Shown here: one piece after another, positions 50,011 to 58,367 of the stretch | How positions within the stretch are numbered: the first letter of the stretch is position 1 | Layout of the letters: each line of letters begins with the position of its first letter | Assembly (NCBI GenBank): GCA_036268055.1 | Contig: DATAUW010000017.1 | Location: 372,001 to 436,000 of the forward strand | Direction: 5' to 3' | Source of the DNA: Verrucomicrobiia bacterium | GTDB lineage: Bacteria; Verrucomicrobiota; Verrucomicrobiia; Limisphaerales; Pedosphaeraceae | DNA: 64,000 nt | Translations under genes and position numbers: made by a program | Notes under the pieces: generated by a model | The model's input: only the letters and a program-made list of their open reading frames with translations | Database searches by the model: none | Told to the model about the DNA's origin: nothing

Positions 50011-51009
50011 TCAGCTTTTTTTGCTGCGCGCCAACTGTTTGGCCAGCCGGAGCGCGGCTCCCATGCTCGAAGGGTTCGCGATGCCTTGGCCCGCAATGTT
50101 ATATGCGGTTCCGTGGTCGGGCGAGGTGCGGATAAACGGCAGGCCGAGAGTCCAATTAATGCCGGTTTCGAAACCGATCATCTTCAACGGAACCAATCCC
50201 TGATCGTGATACATGGCCACGACGATTTCGTAATCGCCCGCATAGACCTGATGGAACAGGGCGTCGGCAGCGAAGGGACCGGCCACTTCGATTTTGCTGG
50301 CGTGCCGGACGGTGCGGACGGCGGGAGTAATCACCGTGATTTCTTCGGTGCCAAGCTGGCCGCCCTCACCGGCGTGTGGATTCAATCCGCACACGGCGAC
50401 GCGCGCGCGGGAAAGATTCAAATCGGCGCAAGCCTGGGCGGCGAGTTCAATCGCTAGTTCGACTTTGGCTTGCGTGAGTTGATCAGCGACGTGGCGAAGA
50501 GGAACGTGAGTCGTCGCGAGCACGACGCGCAGCCAGCGTCCGCGGTCATCCTGGCCGAGCAGCATCATGCCGGTGCGTTCGGCCCCGGCAAGTTGCGAAA
50601 GAAATTCCGTCTGCCCGATGAAGGGCATGCCCGTTTGGATGATGGACTCCTTATTGACCGGCGCGGTGACGAGGGCATCCAATTCATGATGGAGGCAGCG
50701 ATGCGCACCCTCCCGCAACCAGGCGATTGCGGCCTTGGCCGCCGCGGGCGAACCGGGCGCAAGGTCAGCGGGCAGCGGTTCGTCCAAAGGATTATGCACG
50801 AGAAAACGCGCGCCGCTTTTTGCGTTTGCCAATGGCTCAAGCGGCAGGTTCGTGCCTAACTTTTGATTGAGTTTGTCTAAGTGAGCGGCATCTCCGATGA
50901 GCAGATAACGCGTGTCGTCGGCGGCAGCTTCAGCGGCGAGCGCTTTGAGTGTGACTTCGGGGCCGATGCCCGAAACGTCACCGAGGGATATGCCGATGCA
51001 GCCGGTCAT
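50011..51009 (-). CDS. pdxA: 4-hydroxythreonine-4-phosphate dehydrogenase
   Basis: NAD-dependent enzyme of pyridoxal phosphate synthesis, 332 residues. Signatures: ISLGDVSGIGPEVTLKAL, ALVTAPVNKESI, FIGQTEFLSQL, the metal histidine in TTHVPLRHV, CGLNPHAGEGGQLGTEE, MYHDQGLVPLKMIGFETGINWTLGLPFIRTSPDHGTAYNIAG. All three metal His residues are present. ATG at 51009 (MTGCIGIS). It follows surA by 42 bases, the same surA-pdxA order as in enterobacteria. Confidence 0.97.
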   Translation of the reverse strand: MTGCIGISLGDVSGIGPEVTLKALAAEAAADDTRYLLIGDAAHLDKLNQKLGTNLPLEPLANAKSGARFLVHNPLDEPLPADLAPGSPAAAKAAIAWLREGAHRCLHHELDALVTAPVNKESIIQTGMPFIGQTEFLSQLAGAERTGMMLLGQDDRGRWLRVVLATTHVPLRHVADQLTQAKVELAIELAAQACADLNLSRARVAVCGLNPHAGEGGQLGTEEITVITPAVRTVRHASKIEVAGPFAADALFHQVYAGDYEIVVAMYHDQGLVPLKMIGFETGINWTLGLPFIRTSPDHGTAYNIAGQGIANPSSMGAALRLAKQLARSKKS

Positions 51010-51051
51010 AGAAATCAAATGGCGAGCCAGCGGGAAGAGGCCAGCCAGCGC

Positions 51052-52008
51052 TTAGAAAACCTGCACGAACGTCTTCTTGCGCAACCGGTCAATCCATTGC
51101 TTTTGCAAGCGCTCGGTTTCCTGGTCAGACAAGGTATGCTCAATCGCGACGCGCACTTCGTTCAACGGCTTATAATGCGCGGCATGGCGATCCTCGAGCA
51201 ACAACAAATAAAAACCTTCGGACGCTTCAATAACATCGCTGTATTGGCCCGGCTTGAGTTGGTTGACGGCTTCGGCCAAAGTTTTGTTGACCACTGAAAG
51301 GTCTTCCCAGCCGGTTTCGCCGCCGTCCGAACGTAACGAGCCTTCCGAATAACTGCGCGCCAATTCCTCGAACGAAGCGCCGCCCTTGATCTGCGAAAGG
51401 ATTTCCCCGGCGCGCTTGCGCGTGGCGGCATCTTCTTCGGGGGAAGATTTTTTGAGGAAAATCATCCGCATCTTGATCTGGTCCTCGAGCTTGAAATCGG
51501 CCAGGTGCGCGGTGTAATACTGCTCGATCTTGAGTGGCGAAATGATCGGCTCGGGCACGAATTTCAACCGCATCTGCTCAACGATGAACTGATCGCGGAA
51601 TTGCTGGCGGAGTTCCTCAAGCGTGGTTCCCTGCGCCTGAAGCTGCTTGGTAAGCGCGATGTTGTCGGGGTACTTCTTCTTGATCTGTTCGCTGACAATA
51701 TCGTCAATGATGCTGTCAGGCACTTTAATGCTGGTTTTGAAATCGTGCAGGATGACTTCGCGATTGATGAGAAATTCTGAGGCGTTTTGCCGGAGCGTGA
51801 TGACTTTCTTGTTCAAGATGTCCGGCTGATTATTATATTGCTGAAAAAGATATTGCTCTTCCGTGCCCGAGATGCGCTCGACGGCCTGCTGGGTGATGGG
51901 AACTTCGTTGACGACGGCGTTCAGGCTGTCCGCGATTTCTGCCGCGCGCACCGAGAGCACGCCGCCCGCCGCCAGCACTGCCAAAAAAGTCGAAATGGAA
52001 TTTCTCAT
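51052..52008 (-). CDS. SurA-like periplasmic peptidyl-prolyl isomerase
   Basis: A 318-residue exported chaperone for outer-membrane proteins. Signal peptide ISTFLAVLAAGGVLSVRA, then a SurA_N domain (NAVVNEVPITQQAVERI, EFLINREVILHDF, QLQAQGTTLEELRQQFRDQFI), and one parvulin domain at about 165-265: IKMRMIFLKKSS, GASFEELARSYSEGSLRSDGGETGWEDL, and LKPGQYSDVIEASEGFYLLLL. E. coli SurA has two parvulin domains; this one has a single copy. ATG at 52008 sets the signal peptide. Upstream of pdxA in one transcript. Confidence 0.88.
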   Translation of the reverse strand: MRNSISTFLAVLAAGGVLSVRAAEIADSLNAVVNEVPITQQAVERISGTEEQYLFQQYNNQPDILNKKVITLRQNASEFLINREVILHDFKTSIKVPDSIIDDIVSEQIKKKYPDNIALTKQLQAQGTTLEELRQQFRDQFIVEQMRLKFVPEPIISPLKIEQYYTAHLADFKLEDQIKMRMIFLKKSSPEEDAATRKRAGEILSQIKGGASFEELARSYSEGSLRSDGGETGWEDLSVVNKTLAEAVNQLKPGQYSDVIEASEGFYLLLLEDRHAAHYKPLNEVRVAIEHTLSDQETERLQKQWIDRLRKKTFVQVF

Positions 52009-52098
52009 ATTCACCTTGGCGCAGATTAACGGAGGAGAAATGGGGGAGTCAAGCGCTGGTGGTGAGTCCATTCGCTTCCAATTTCGTCCACTATTTTA

Positions 52099-54357
52099 TT
52101 ATTCCTTAAGCGACCATAACGTAAAAGTTCCGGGAAAACCTCTCAGAATGTTTCCTTCGTGACATTGCCATCGAAGATGCCGGTGCCTTTCTGCTCCAAG
52201 CTGACTAATGTCTAATTTTGCTTCGTTGCTCAGCCATATTTCGGCCTCTTTTATAGTCCCTACAACTCGCGCAGCAAAATTCACGGGGCCCCCGAATACA
52301 TCCTCTTCTTCCACCAGCACCGAACCGATATGAATGCCGGCGCGAATTTTTACCAGTGGATGGCCAGTATTGGATTGCAGATCAATCGCATAATCCAACG
52401 CGGCATCCGTAGATTTGAAAGCGACCATGATACCATCACCCAAAGTTTTTATTTCATAGCCTTTTAGGTGACTTATCCGGTTTCGGCATCGGTCAAAGTG
52501 GGCTTGACGCACGGCGTTCATGCCCGCGTCTCTCAATTCCTGGCCCATTGAAGTTGATCCGACAATATCGGTAAACACTATTGCAAGCGTTACGCGTTCG
52601 CCACCGGCCCAGGATTGGAATTTTTTTGAATTTATTCCGGATACGAGGGACGCGGTAATCACGTCAGAATCAGAAACTTTGGGAAGGTTACGTGGAGAGG
52701 ACTCTTTTTCGAGTACAAACAGGACATGGTATTCGGGGCCAATTTCTATATCCTGCCCCAAATGAATCGTTTGGGTTAATCGCATATTGTGTTGCAGGAA
52801 GGTGGCCTGCCAGTTTTCGATGGTTGTGAAGTTATACGGAACGGGCACATCGTTATGAAGTACTCGATTATAAAACCAGTCAACGAAGGCAGCAAAGGCA
52901 ATCTGGTCCTGATTGGACAACTCAACTAAGTCGTATTTTACTGACGGAAGAACATTGTGGACACCTACTACCGATTCGATAATGATAAGCCGCTGTTTGG
53001 TCGCGCCCCATGCAAGCTTCAAAAGTTCAACCGGAGCAAGTGAATGATGCAACACGGCTATCAGAATTACTGTGTCAAACGGATCTTTGATCGGAAAGGG
53101 CTGCCCTTCAATATAAGGAGTGAAAGCCAGATTCAAAGCTTTTGGCACATACTCTACTACATCCAATAACTGTATATGGCTGAAGTGCTTTTTTGCCAGG
53201 CTGCTGATGAGCCCGTTTCCGCAACCGATGTCGAGCAAGGATTCCCCAGAAAAAAATTGCTTGATTTCGCTATATATTATCTCTGCGCGTTGGTTTAGAG
53301 CTTTATCCTCTTTCCGCCGAGGTTGGCCAATCAGGCCGGCCTTCAATTCTCGTTCATAACCAACCAGTGTGTCTTCCGCTTTAGCTTTTTTGATGACTAG
53401 AGACTGAAATTTTGCGATCGCGGAATTATCGAGGCCGAATAGCTGCAGCACACCCCTTAAATATTTTTCGATATAAGGTTGAAGCGTTTCATTAAGGATG
53501 GCGGCCTGCGGAGTCGGAATGTCATGCTTCCAAATATTAGCCTTTTCAGAGGAAATCAGCGGATTTGCAGTCCACAAGGCAGGCAGAGTCGGCCCGCCCG
53601 ATATCGCATCAAATTTGGCGAATAAAAAATTCCCAATCCTTTGCAGTACGGGTTGAATATCTGATTCCGGCACGATGCCGCTTCGATACCGCTCAGCGTA
53701 ACCTCTTGCCCTGACAACCAGGTTTTGAAGTTCCCCCTGTTTTTTATATGATTCTAAATATCCGGCATAGGCATCATGAGTCGCACTTCCTGTTGAATCC
53801 AATACCGTCTGAAATTGAAGAATGCCGTGGCTATAATGCCGGGTTGACCGATCTGCCTCGTTGATATCAATATGTATATGGCAAACTGTTTCATTGTTCT
53901 CTTCTGTTCCCAAGGTTACAGACGAGGTAAACCCCGTCCGTTGGCCTAAGGAGCCATCCTCCCAAATGAATGATGTGCCCTCCACGATTAGGTTGCCTCT
54001 TTTCATGTCCGGTTTTATATGAATATAACCAAGCACTTTGGATTTTCCACTTGGGTTGGATGCCTCAGGCATGTTGAAGGCGTATAGGAAAGTGCTCGGA
54101 TAACAACAAATGCTTCGCTTCTTGTAAAACTGTATCAACCAAAGACAACCAAAGGTGACAACGATGAGATCAATTATTGGCCATACATAATTAAGGCCGT
54201 TCGTAGGAAGGTGAAAATATGCCAACGCGCTGCCAGCTATCCATTCTCCTCCTGCCGCATAAATGGCAAGAGCAAAGCTTGCCACGAAGATCACAACCGT
54301 CTCCATTCTTTCTTTATCAGCCCATGCTGGTCTGGTTACTCGGTACATGTTTTTCAT
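52099..54357 (-). CDS. Two-TM, beta-rich, methyltransferase and class III nucleotide cyclase fusion
   Basis: A 752-residue protein of unusual make-up. TM helices at about 19-38 and 57-77; a beta-strand-rich part at about 84-226 (KVLGYIHIKPDMKRGNLIVEG, HGILQFQTVL, AYAGYLESYKKQGELQNLVV). A helical linker follows, then a class I SAM methyltransferase (motif I LLDIGCGNG at 374-382, VILIAVLHHSLAP), then a class III cyclase at about 586-716 with metal Asp597 (FTDIVGSTSM) and Asp641 (TLGDGIMVAF), Lys before LGDG, and Asn693/Arg697 in FGGPVNFAARV. All cyclase positions look intact. The ATG at 54357 has GAAAGGAAA upstream. It is 38 bases after the SDR gene, and both are more AT-rich than neighbours. 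The 2TM-beta part recalls cyclic-nucleotide-responsive 2TM effectors, unproven. Confidence 0.8.
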   Translation of the reverse strand: MKNMYRVTRPAWADKERMETVVIFVASFALAIYAAGGEWIAGSALAYFHLPTNGLNYVWPIIDLIVVTFGCLWLIQFYKKRSICCYPSTFLYAFNMPEASNPSGKSKVLGYIHIKPDMKRGNLIVEGTSFIWEDGSLGQRTGFTSSVTLGTEENNETVCHIHIDINEADRSTRHYSHGILQFQTVLDSTGSATHDAYAGYLESYKKQGELQNLVVRARGYAERYRSGIVPESDIQPVLQRIGNFLFAKFDAISGGPTLPALWTANPLISSEKANIWKHDIPTPQAAILNETLQPYIEKYLRGVLQLFGLDNSAIAKFQSLVIKKAKAEDTLVGYERELKAGLIGQPRRKEDKALNQRAEIIYSEIKQFFSGESLLDIGCGNGLISSLAKKHFSHIQLLDVVEYVPKALNLAFTPYIEGQPFPIKDPFDTVILIAVLHHSLAPVELLKLAWGATKQRLIIIESVVGVHNVLPSVKYDLVELSNQDQIAFAAFVDWFYNRVLHNDVPVPYNFTTIENWQATFLQHNMRLTQTIHLGQDIEIGPEYHVLFVLEKESSPRNLPKVSDSDVITASLVSGINSKKFQSWAGGERVTLAIVFTDIVGSTSMGQELRDAGMNAVRQAHFDRCRNRISHLKGYEIKTLGDGIMVAFKSTDAALDYAIDLQSNTGHPLVKIRAGIHIGSVLVEEEDVFGGPVNFAARVVGTIKEAEIWLSNEAKLDISQLGAERHRHLRWQCHEGNILRGFPGTFTLWSLKE

Positions 54358-54395
54358 CGGTTTCCTTTCTTTTTCTTTGTGAGTGCGTCCAGTGA

Positions 54396-55109
54396 TCAAA
54401 TCCGTACCTTCCGAATCTTCCCGGTATCTTTAAAACCCAAACGCAGAATGAAAGGTACTGCGATTTTCGCCCATTCAGAAGGCGACAGATAGTCGGCTGC
54501 GGCGAAAGCCGCATTGCTGCCAAGATATTTTTTCAGCATGGCAGTCTTAACAACTCCGGGGTTTAATCCAATGGCAGCGACTTGCATCGGCTTAAGCTCT
54601 TCAGCCAAAGCCGCCGTAAGCGCCGTAACGGCCCATTTGGTAGCGCAATAGGACGCAATTTCCTTTTCAAAATGTCTTCCCCATCGAGACGTGAAATTCA
54701 CGATAACCCCACGCCTTTGTTTGATCATCATTGGAGCGAAATGGCGTATAACGTGAAATACCCCTTTAATATTGATATCAATTTCTCGAGAGAAAGACCT
54801 GCTGTCGGCGCTATAAAGTGGACCTTTGTTATTTATAATAGCTGCGTTGTTCAATAGTATATAAGGATGTTGATGCTTTGAAGCAAGACGCCGGGCCCAC
54901 GCCGCTACTTCCGAATTCAAGGCGACATCCACCTTTTGAAAATCATGGGCCGGATAGATGAACTGCAGCTTGGCGATTTGGCTTTTTGTGCGGGCGCACC
55001 CACATACGGTATGGCCAAGCCGGATGAACTCGTCAACCATAGCACGGCCAAGCCCACGGGTAACCCCAGTAATTACAACGGTTAATGGTTCACTCTTTGA
55101 AATAGCCAT
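54396..55109 (-). CDS. Short-chain dehydrogenase/reductase
   Basis: A 237-residue classical SDR. Cofactor motif VVITGVTRGLGRAMVDEF, NNAA in ILLNNAAIINN, and the active Tyr-Lys in YCATKWAVTALTAAL after Ser in NFTSRWG; the PGVVKTAM stretch is normal. The basic residue CARTK after the second strand suggests NADP. ATG at 55109 has AGGT 8 bases upstream. It probably leads a two-gene transcript with the methyltransferase-cyclase gene. Base use is visibly lower in GC than in the surrounding operons. Substrate unknown. Confidence 0.88.
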   Translation of the reverse strand: MAISKSEPLTVVITGVTRGLGRAMVDEFIRLGHTVCGCARTKSQIAKLQFIYPAHDFQKVDVALNSEVAAWARRLASKHQHPYILLNNAAIINNKGPLYSADSRSFSREIDINIKGVFHVIRHFAPMMIKQRRGVIVNFTSRWGRHFEKEIASYCATKWAVTALTAALAEELKPMQVAAIGLNPGVVKTAMLKKYLGSNAAFAAADYLSPSEWAKIAVPFILRLGFKDTGKIRKVRI

Positions 55110-55205
55110 CACGTTACCTGGTTTTTTCGATTGATTACTTAGCTGCCCAAAGAAGTTCCCTTATTTGGTTTGAGTGTGACGCGAAGACTAGTCGCAGAGT
55201 TTTTT

Positions 55206-55463
55206 ATGCCGGTCAAGAAGTCATTTTACAAAAAAAGATATTTAGTAAAATTGAATGTGTGGCCAAAAACAAGTGGACTACGAACAGTAGATTTACACTC
55301 ACTTTACGAGAAAAATCGATTGGTCAGTCCTTCCGGTAGCTTGATTGTTGATGTTGAGATAAATGTTTCCCAGTACCGCGAAAGCTTTGTAGATTTAATA
55401 GCGTTTTTGCTTAGGGAAATCACACAAAGGGCCGGAACACAGTCTCTTATAAACCCGCCTTAG
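55206..55463 (+). CDS. Possible small protein, unrecognised
   Basis: An 85-codon frame from an ATG (MPVKKSFYKKRYLVKLNVW) inside the 590-base gap between the SDR and phospholipase genes. It is rich in Lys, Tyr and Val with an alternating pattern (SLIVDVEINVSQYRESFVDLIAFLLRE) and fits no family I know. No good ribosome binding site is seen. The AT-rich base use matches the SDR/cyclase island. It may be a gene remnant or chance frame. Positions 55464-55702 hold nothing recognisable. Confidence 0.3.
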   Translation: MPVKKSFYKKRYLVKLNVWPKTSGLRTVDLHSLYEKNRLVSPSGSLIVDVEINVSQYRESFVDLIAFLLREITQRAGTQSLINPP

Positions 55464-55702
55464 GCACGACTCTAAGGCAATAACTATTTTCGTTGCGCCG
55501 CCATTTATTTCTTAGAAATTCCAGGGCAAAGACATAGCGGCATGTTTCTTTCGGTGTCTGTCACGCCTTTCGTTTTCTATATTGTCGAATCTGGCTAGTT
55601 CGCTCATGCCGAGCCGCCATTCCGCAGTGCTTATGGATGGTCAAGGTCTAATTGCCGCTCACATCCCAGCCACTACCTGAACATTGAATAGCCACTACGC
55701 AG

Positions 55703-57190
55703 TTAACCATTACTCTTCTTCGGCACCCGTTTGCGTTCGCCTTTTTCCTGCGTGGGAACACTTTGTTCGGCCCCGGGCAATTTCGGTTCCGGCAAATTTC
55801 CCGCTTCATACTTGGCGCGGCTGTAGGAATTGCTGGCGTCCGGCAATTGCGGCGGCGCGGCGGCTTTGTCGTCGTCAAAGCGAAAGGCGGACACCATGTC
55901 GCCGAAAGTTTTGCGCCGCCAATCGCTGATGTTTGGCTCTTTCACGCCGGTGAATTTTTCCAGGAATTGCAAAATGGACGTGTGGTCGAGCGGCTCGCTG
56001 CAAACCCATCCGCCCGCTGTCCACGGCGAAACGATGATGCACGGGACACGAAAGCCTCCGCCGATGGGCAGGTCTTTGATGAATTCATGCGGCGTGCCGG
56101 GCGGCGGCGTGGGCGGAGCGACGTGGTCGAACAGGCCATCGTTTTCATCGTAGTTGAGAATGAACGCGGTCTTCGCCCAGACTTCGGGATTGGCGGCGAT
56201 GGCATCAATTTTTTTTGCGACGAACGCCGCGCCCGCCGCGGGCATGTATTCGGGATGCTCCGATTCATAACTCGTCGGGATGATCCACGAGACGGCGGGC
56301 AGCTTGTCGTTCATGGCGTCGTATTCAAATCTGCCTTCGGGCGAGCGCGTCATACCTTTGAGGCGCAACGGGGAATTGTCGCCGGATTCGCGATACTGTT
56401 TGAAAAGTTCGAGCACGTCGCATTCGAAATTGTCGTCCTGCTGATACACTTTCCAACTCACGCCGGCCTTTTCGAGACGCTCGGGATAGGTTTTCCAGCG
56501 ATAGCCTTCCTCGGGCGCGACATTGCGGGTCATGGGGCCGCCGTATTTGCCATCGGGATCCACCATGCCGGTCATCCAATACATGCGATTCGGCCAGGTG
56601 GGACCGAGCACGGAACAATGATAGGCATCGCAAATCGTGAAAGCCTCGGCGAGCGCGAATTGAAAGGGAATATCCGCGCGCGTGTGATAACCCATGATGT
56701 AAGGCGCATTCTTGCCGTCCACTTTTCGATGCGCGGGCATCCAGTTATCCATCTTGCCGTCGTTCCACGCCTCATGTTGCGGACCCCACGAGTGGCTGGT
56801 GGAGGGAATTTTCTGCGCGCTCGTGTTACGCGTGTCCAGGTGAAACGGCAATAAATAACCGTTGGGATTTTGCGGGTCGGGTTGGTGAAAAACGGATTTG
56901 CCGGTTGAAAGCGTCAAGGCATTGGGATCATCAAATCCACGCACGCCGGCCATCGTGCCGAAATAATGGTCGAAGGAACGGTTCTCCTGCATGAGCAGGA
57001 CGACGTGCTTGATGTCCTTGAGCGAGCCGCGGCGCGGAGGTTCCTGCGCGAGGACGCGTCGCAAATTCGGCGGAAGAATGGAAGACGCGGCCGCAAGTGC
57101 CGCCAGGCGCGCCGCTGAACCGAGCAAACGGCGGCGGGTCATTTTAAATGCGGTGGAATCCTGGATGGCTCGTTCAATTTTGTTTTTCAT
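55703..57190 (-). CDS. Tat-exported phospholipase C / acid phosphatase-type phosphoesterase
   Basis: A 495-residue phosphoesterase of the bacterial phospholipase C family. A twin-arginine signal (MTRRRLLGSAARLAALAAASS, after 16 extra residues) directs export of the folded protein. Catalytic segments: KHVVLLMQENRSFDHYFGTM, GPTWPNRMYWMTGM, ILNYDENDGLFDHVAPP, RVPCIIVSPWT and EPLDHTSILQFLEKF. Length matches mycobacterial PlcA-type and AcpA-type enzymes; the C-terminal DUF756 repeats of Pseudomonas PlcH are absent. The C-terminal tail is Lys/Glu/Pro-rich. A 9-bp dyad stands 30 bases upstream. It may release phosphate or head groups from lipids. Confidence 0.9.
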   Translation of the reverse strand: MKNKIERAIQDSTAFKMTRRRLLGSAARLAALAAASSILPPNLRRVLAQEPPRRGSLKDIKHVVLLMQENRSFDHYFGTMAGVRGFDDPNALTLSTGKSVFHQPDPQNPNGYLLPFHLDTRNTSAQKIPSTSHSWGPQHEAWNDGKMDNWMPAHRKVDGKNAPYIMGYHTRADIPFQFALAEAFTICDAYHCSVLGPTWPNRMYWMTGMVDPDGKYGGPMTRNVAPEEGYRWKTYPERLEKAGVSWKVYQQDDNFECDVLELFKQYRESGDNSPLRLKGMTRSPEGRFEYDAMNDKLPAVSWIIPTSYESEHPEYMPAAGAAFVAKKIDAIAANPEVWAKTAFILNYDENDGLFDHVAPPTPPPGTPHEFIKDLPIGGGFRVPCIIVSPWTAGGWVCSEPLDHTSILQFLEKFTGVKEPNISDWRRKTFGDMVSAFRFDDDKAAAPPQLPDASNSYSRAKYEAGNLPEPKLPGAEQSVPTQEKGERKRVPKKSNG

Positions 57191-57219
57191 GCGAGATGAA
57201 TAAATTGTAATTCAAACTT

Positions 57220-57244
57220 TGAGTTACTTTCAATGAGTAACTCA
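57220..57244. promoter_or_regulatory. Perfect dyad TGAGTTACT-N7-AGTAACTCA, probable operator
   Basis: A 9-bp perfect inverted repeat with 7-base spacer in the divergent gap between the phospholipase (start 57190, minus) and SMP-30 (start 57393, plus) genes. The position, 30-54 bases before the phospholipase start, and the lack of a T run suit a repressor site better than a terminator. The binding protein is unknown. Confidence 0.55.
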
Positions 57245-57317
57245 CCATCAGAACGCCTTTAACGTAGCTCCACTAAATGCCAGGGTTGAGCGGCAGTTCA
57301 GCTGAATTAACCCTGCG

Positions 57318-57357
57318 GCAAGGCAGCGCCGCTTCGCCTTGCGGGCGTATTTTTTTC
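57318..57357 (+). terminator. Hairpin with T run in the SMP-30 leader
   Basis: GCAAGGC (57318-57324) pairs with GCCTTGC (57336-57342), with an inner AGC/GCT pair, then GGGCGTA and seven T. It looks like an intrinsic terminator but lies 36 bases before the SMP-30 ATG with no plus-strand gene upstream, so it may be an attenuator or a repeat hairpin. Confidence 0.35.
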
Positions 57358-57392
57358 TCGCTCGTTACCCGGTGCGGACACACACTGGATAC

Positions 57393-58304
57393 ATGACCAA
57401 AAATAAATCGTCGTTCGCGCTTGCCGGACTGGTTTGTGGCCTGCTCGCGCTGCCGTTTTGTTTGACCGCCGCCGATATTATCGCGCCCGGTGCCAAGCTC
57501 GAGAAACTTTCCAGTGACTTTTTGTTTACGGAAGGCCCGACATGCGACGCACAAGGAAATTTATTTTTCACGGATCAGAATACTAATCGCATCATGGAGT
57601 GGAGCGTGGATGGGAAACTTTCCACCTTCATGCAACCCTCCGGTCGCGCGAACGGAATGTATTTCGATGGCAAGGGCAACCTGATCGCGTGCGCTGACGA
57701 AAAAAATGAGTTGTGGTCCATCGCTCCCGACAAAACGGTGAAGGTGCTCATCAAGGATTATCAGGGGAAAGATCTCAACGGCCCGAACGACGTCTGGGTG
57801 TCGCCGAACGGGGACATGTATATCACGGACCCGTTTTATAAACGCTCCTGGTGGGACCACACGACGATGCAACTGGATTCTGAGCAGGTTTATTTTCTTT
57901 CCGCAGACGGAAAAAAATTAGTGCGGATCACCGACGATTTGAAGAAGCCTAATGGCATCACCGGCACCCCCGACGGCAAAAAACTTTTCGTGTCGGACAT
58001 TGGCGCGGGCCGCACCTATTCGTACGACATCCAACCTGACGGTTCGCTCGCGAATAAAAAACTTTTTTGCACGATGGGTTCCGATGGCATGACCATTGAC
58101 GACCGCGGCGATATATATATTACCGGCCGCGGCGTAACGGTATTTGATAGGGACGGAAAAAAAATCGAGCACATTGACGTGCAGGAACCGTGGACAGCGA
58201 ATGTCAGCTTCGCGGGCAAGGATCATCAAACGCTTTTCATCACCGCCAGCACGGGGCTGTATTCCATTCGCATGGATGTGAAGGGCGCAAATCCCTCAAA
58301 GTAA
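57393..58304 (+). CDS. Exported SMP-30/gluconolactonase family protein
   Basis: A 303-residue six-bladed propeller of the SMP-30/LRE family with a signal peptide (LAGLVCGLLALPFCLTAA). Metal-site settings: Glu in FLFTEGPTCDAQGNLFFTD, Asn in LNGPNDVWVSPNGDMYITDP, and Asp in KLFVSDIGAGRTYSYDIQPDG. Further blades include MTIDDRGDIYITGRGVTVFDRDG. The family includes gluconolactonases and other lactonases; the exact substrate is not deducible. ATG at 57393. The export signal suggests periplasmic sugar-lactone hydrolysis. Confidence 0.9.
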   Translation: MTKNKSSFALAGLVCGLLALPFCLTAADIIAPGAKLEKLSSDFLFTEGPTCDAQGNLFFTDQNTNRIMEWSVDGKLSTFMQPSGRANGMYFDGKGNLIACADEKNELWSIAPDKTVKVLIKDYQGKDLNGPNDVWVSPNGDMYITDPFYKRSWWDHTTMQLDSEQVYFLSADGKKLVRITDDLKKPNGITGTPDGKKLFVSDIGAGRTYSYDIQPDGSLANKKLFCTMGSDGMTIDDRGDIYITGRGVTVFDRDGKKIEHIDVQEPWTANVSFAGKDHQTLFITASTGLYSIRMDVKGANPSK

Positions 58305-58367
58305 CCGCACCTCGCCATCAGGTTGGGAGAATTCCACCGCGAGTTTGATTATCTTTAGCGAATTCCA

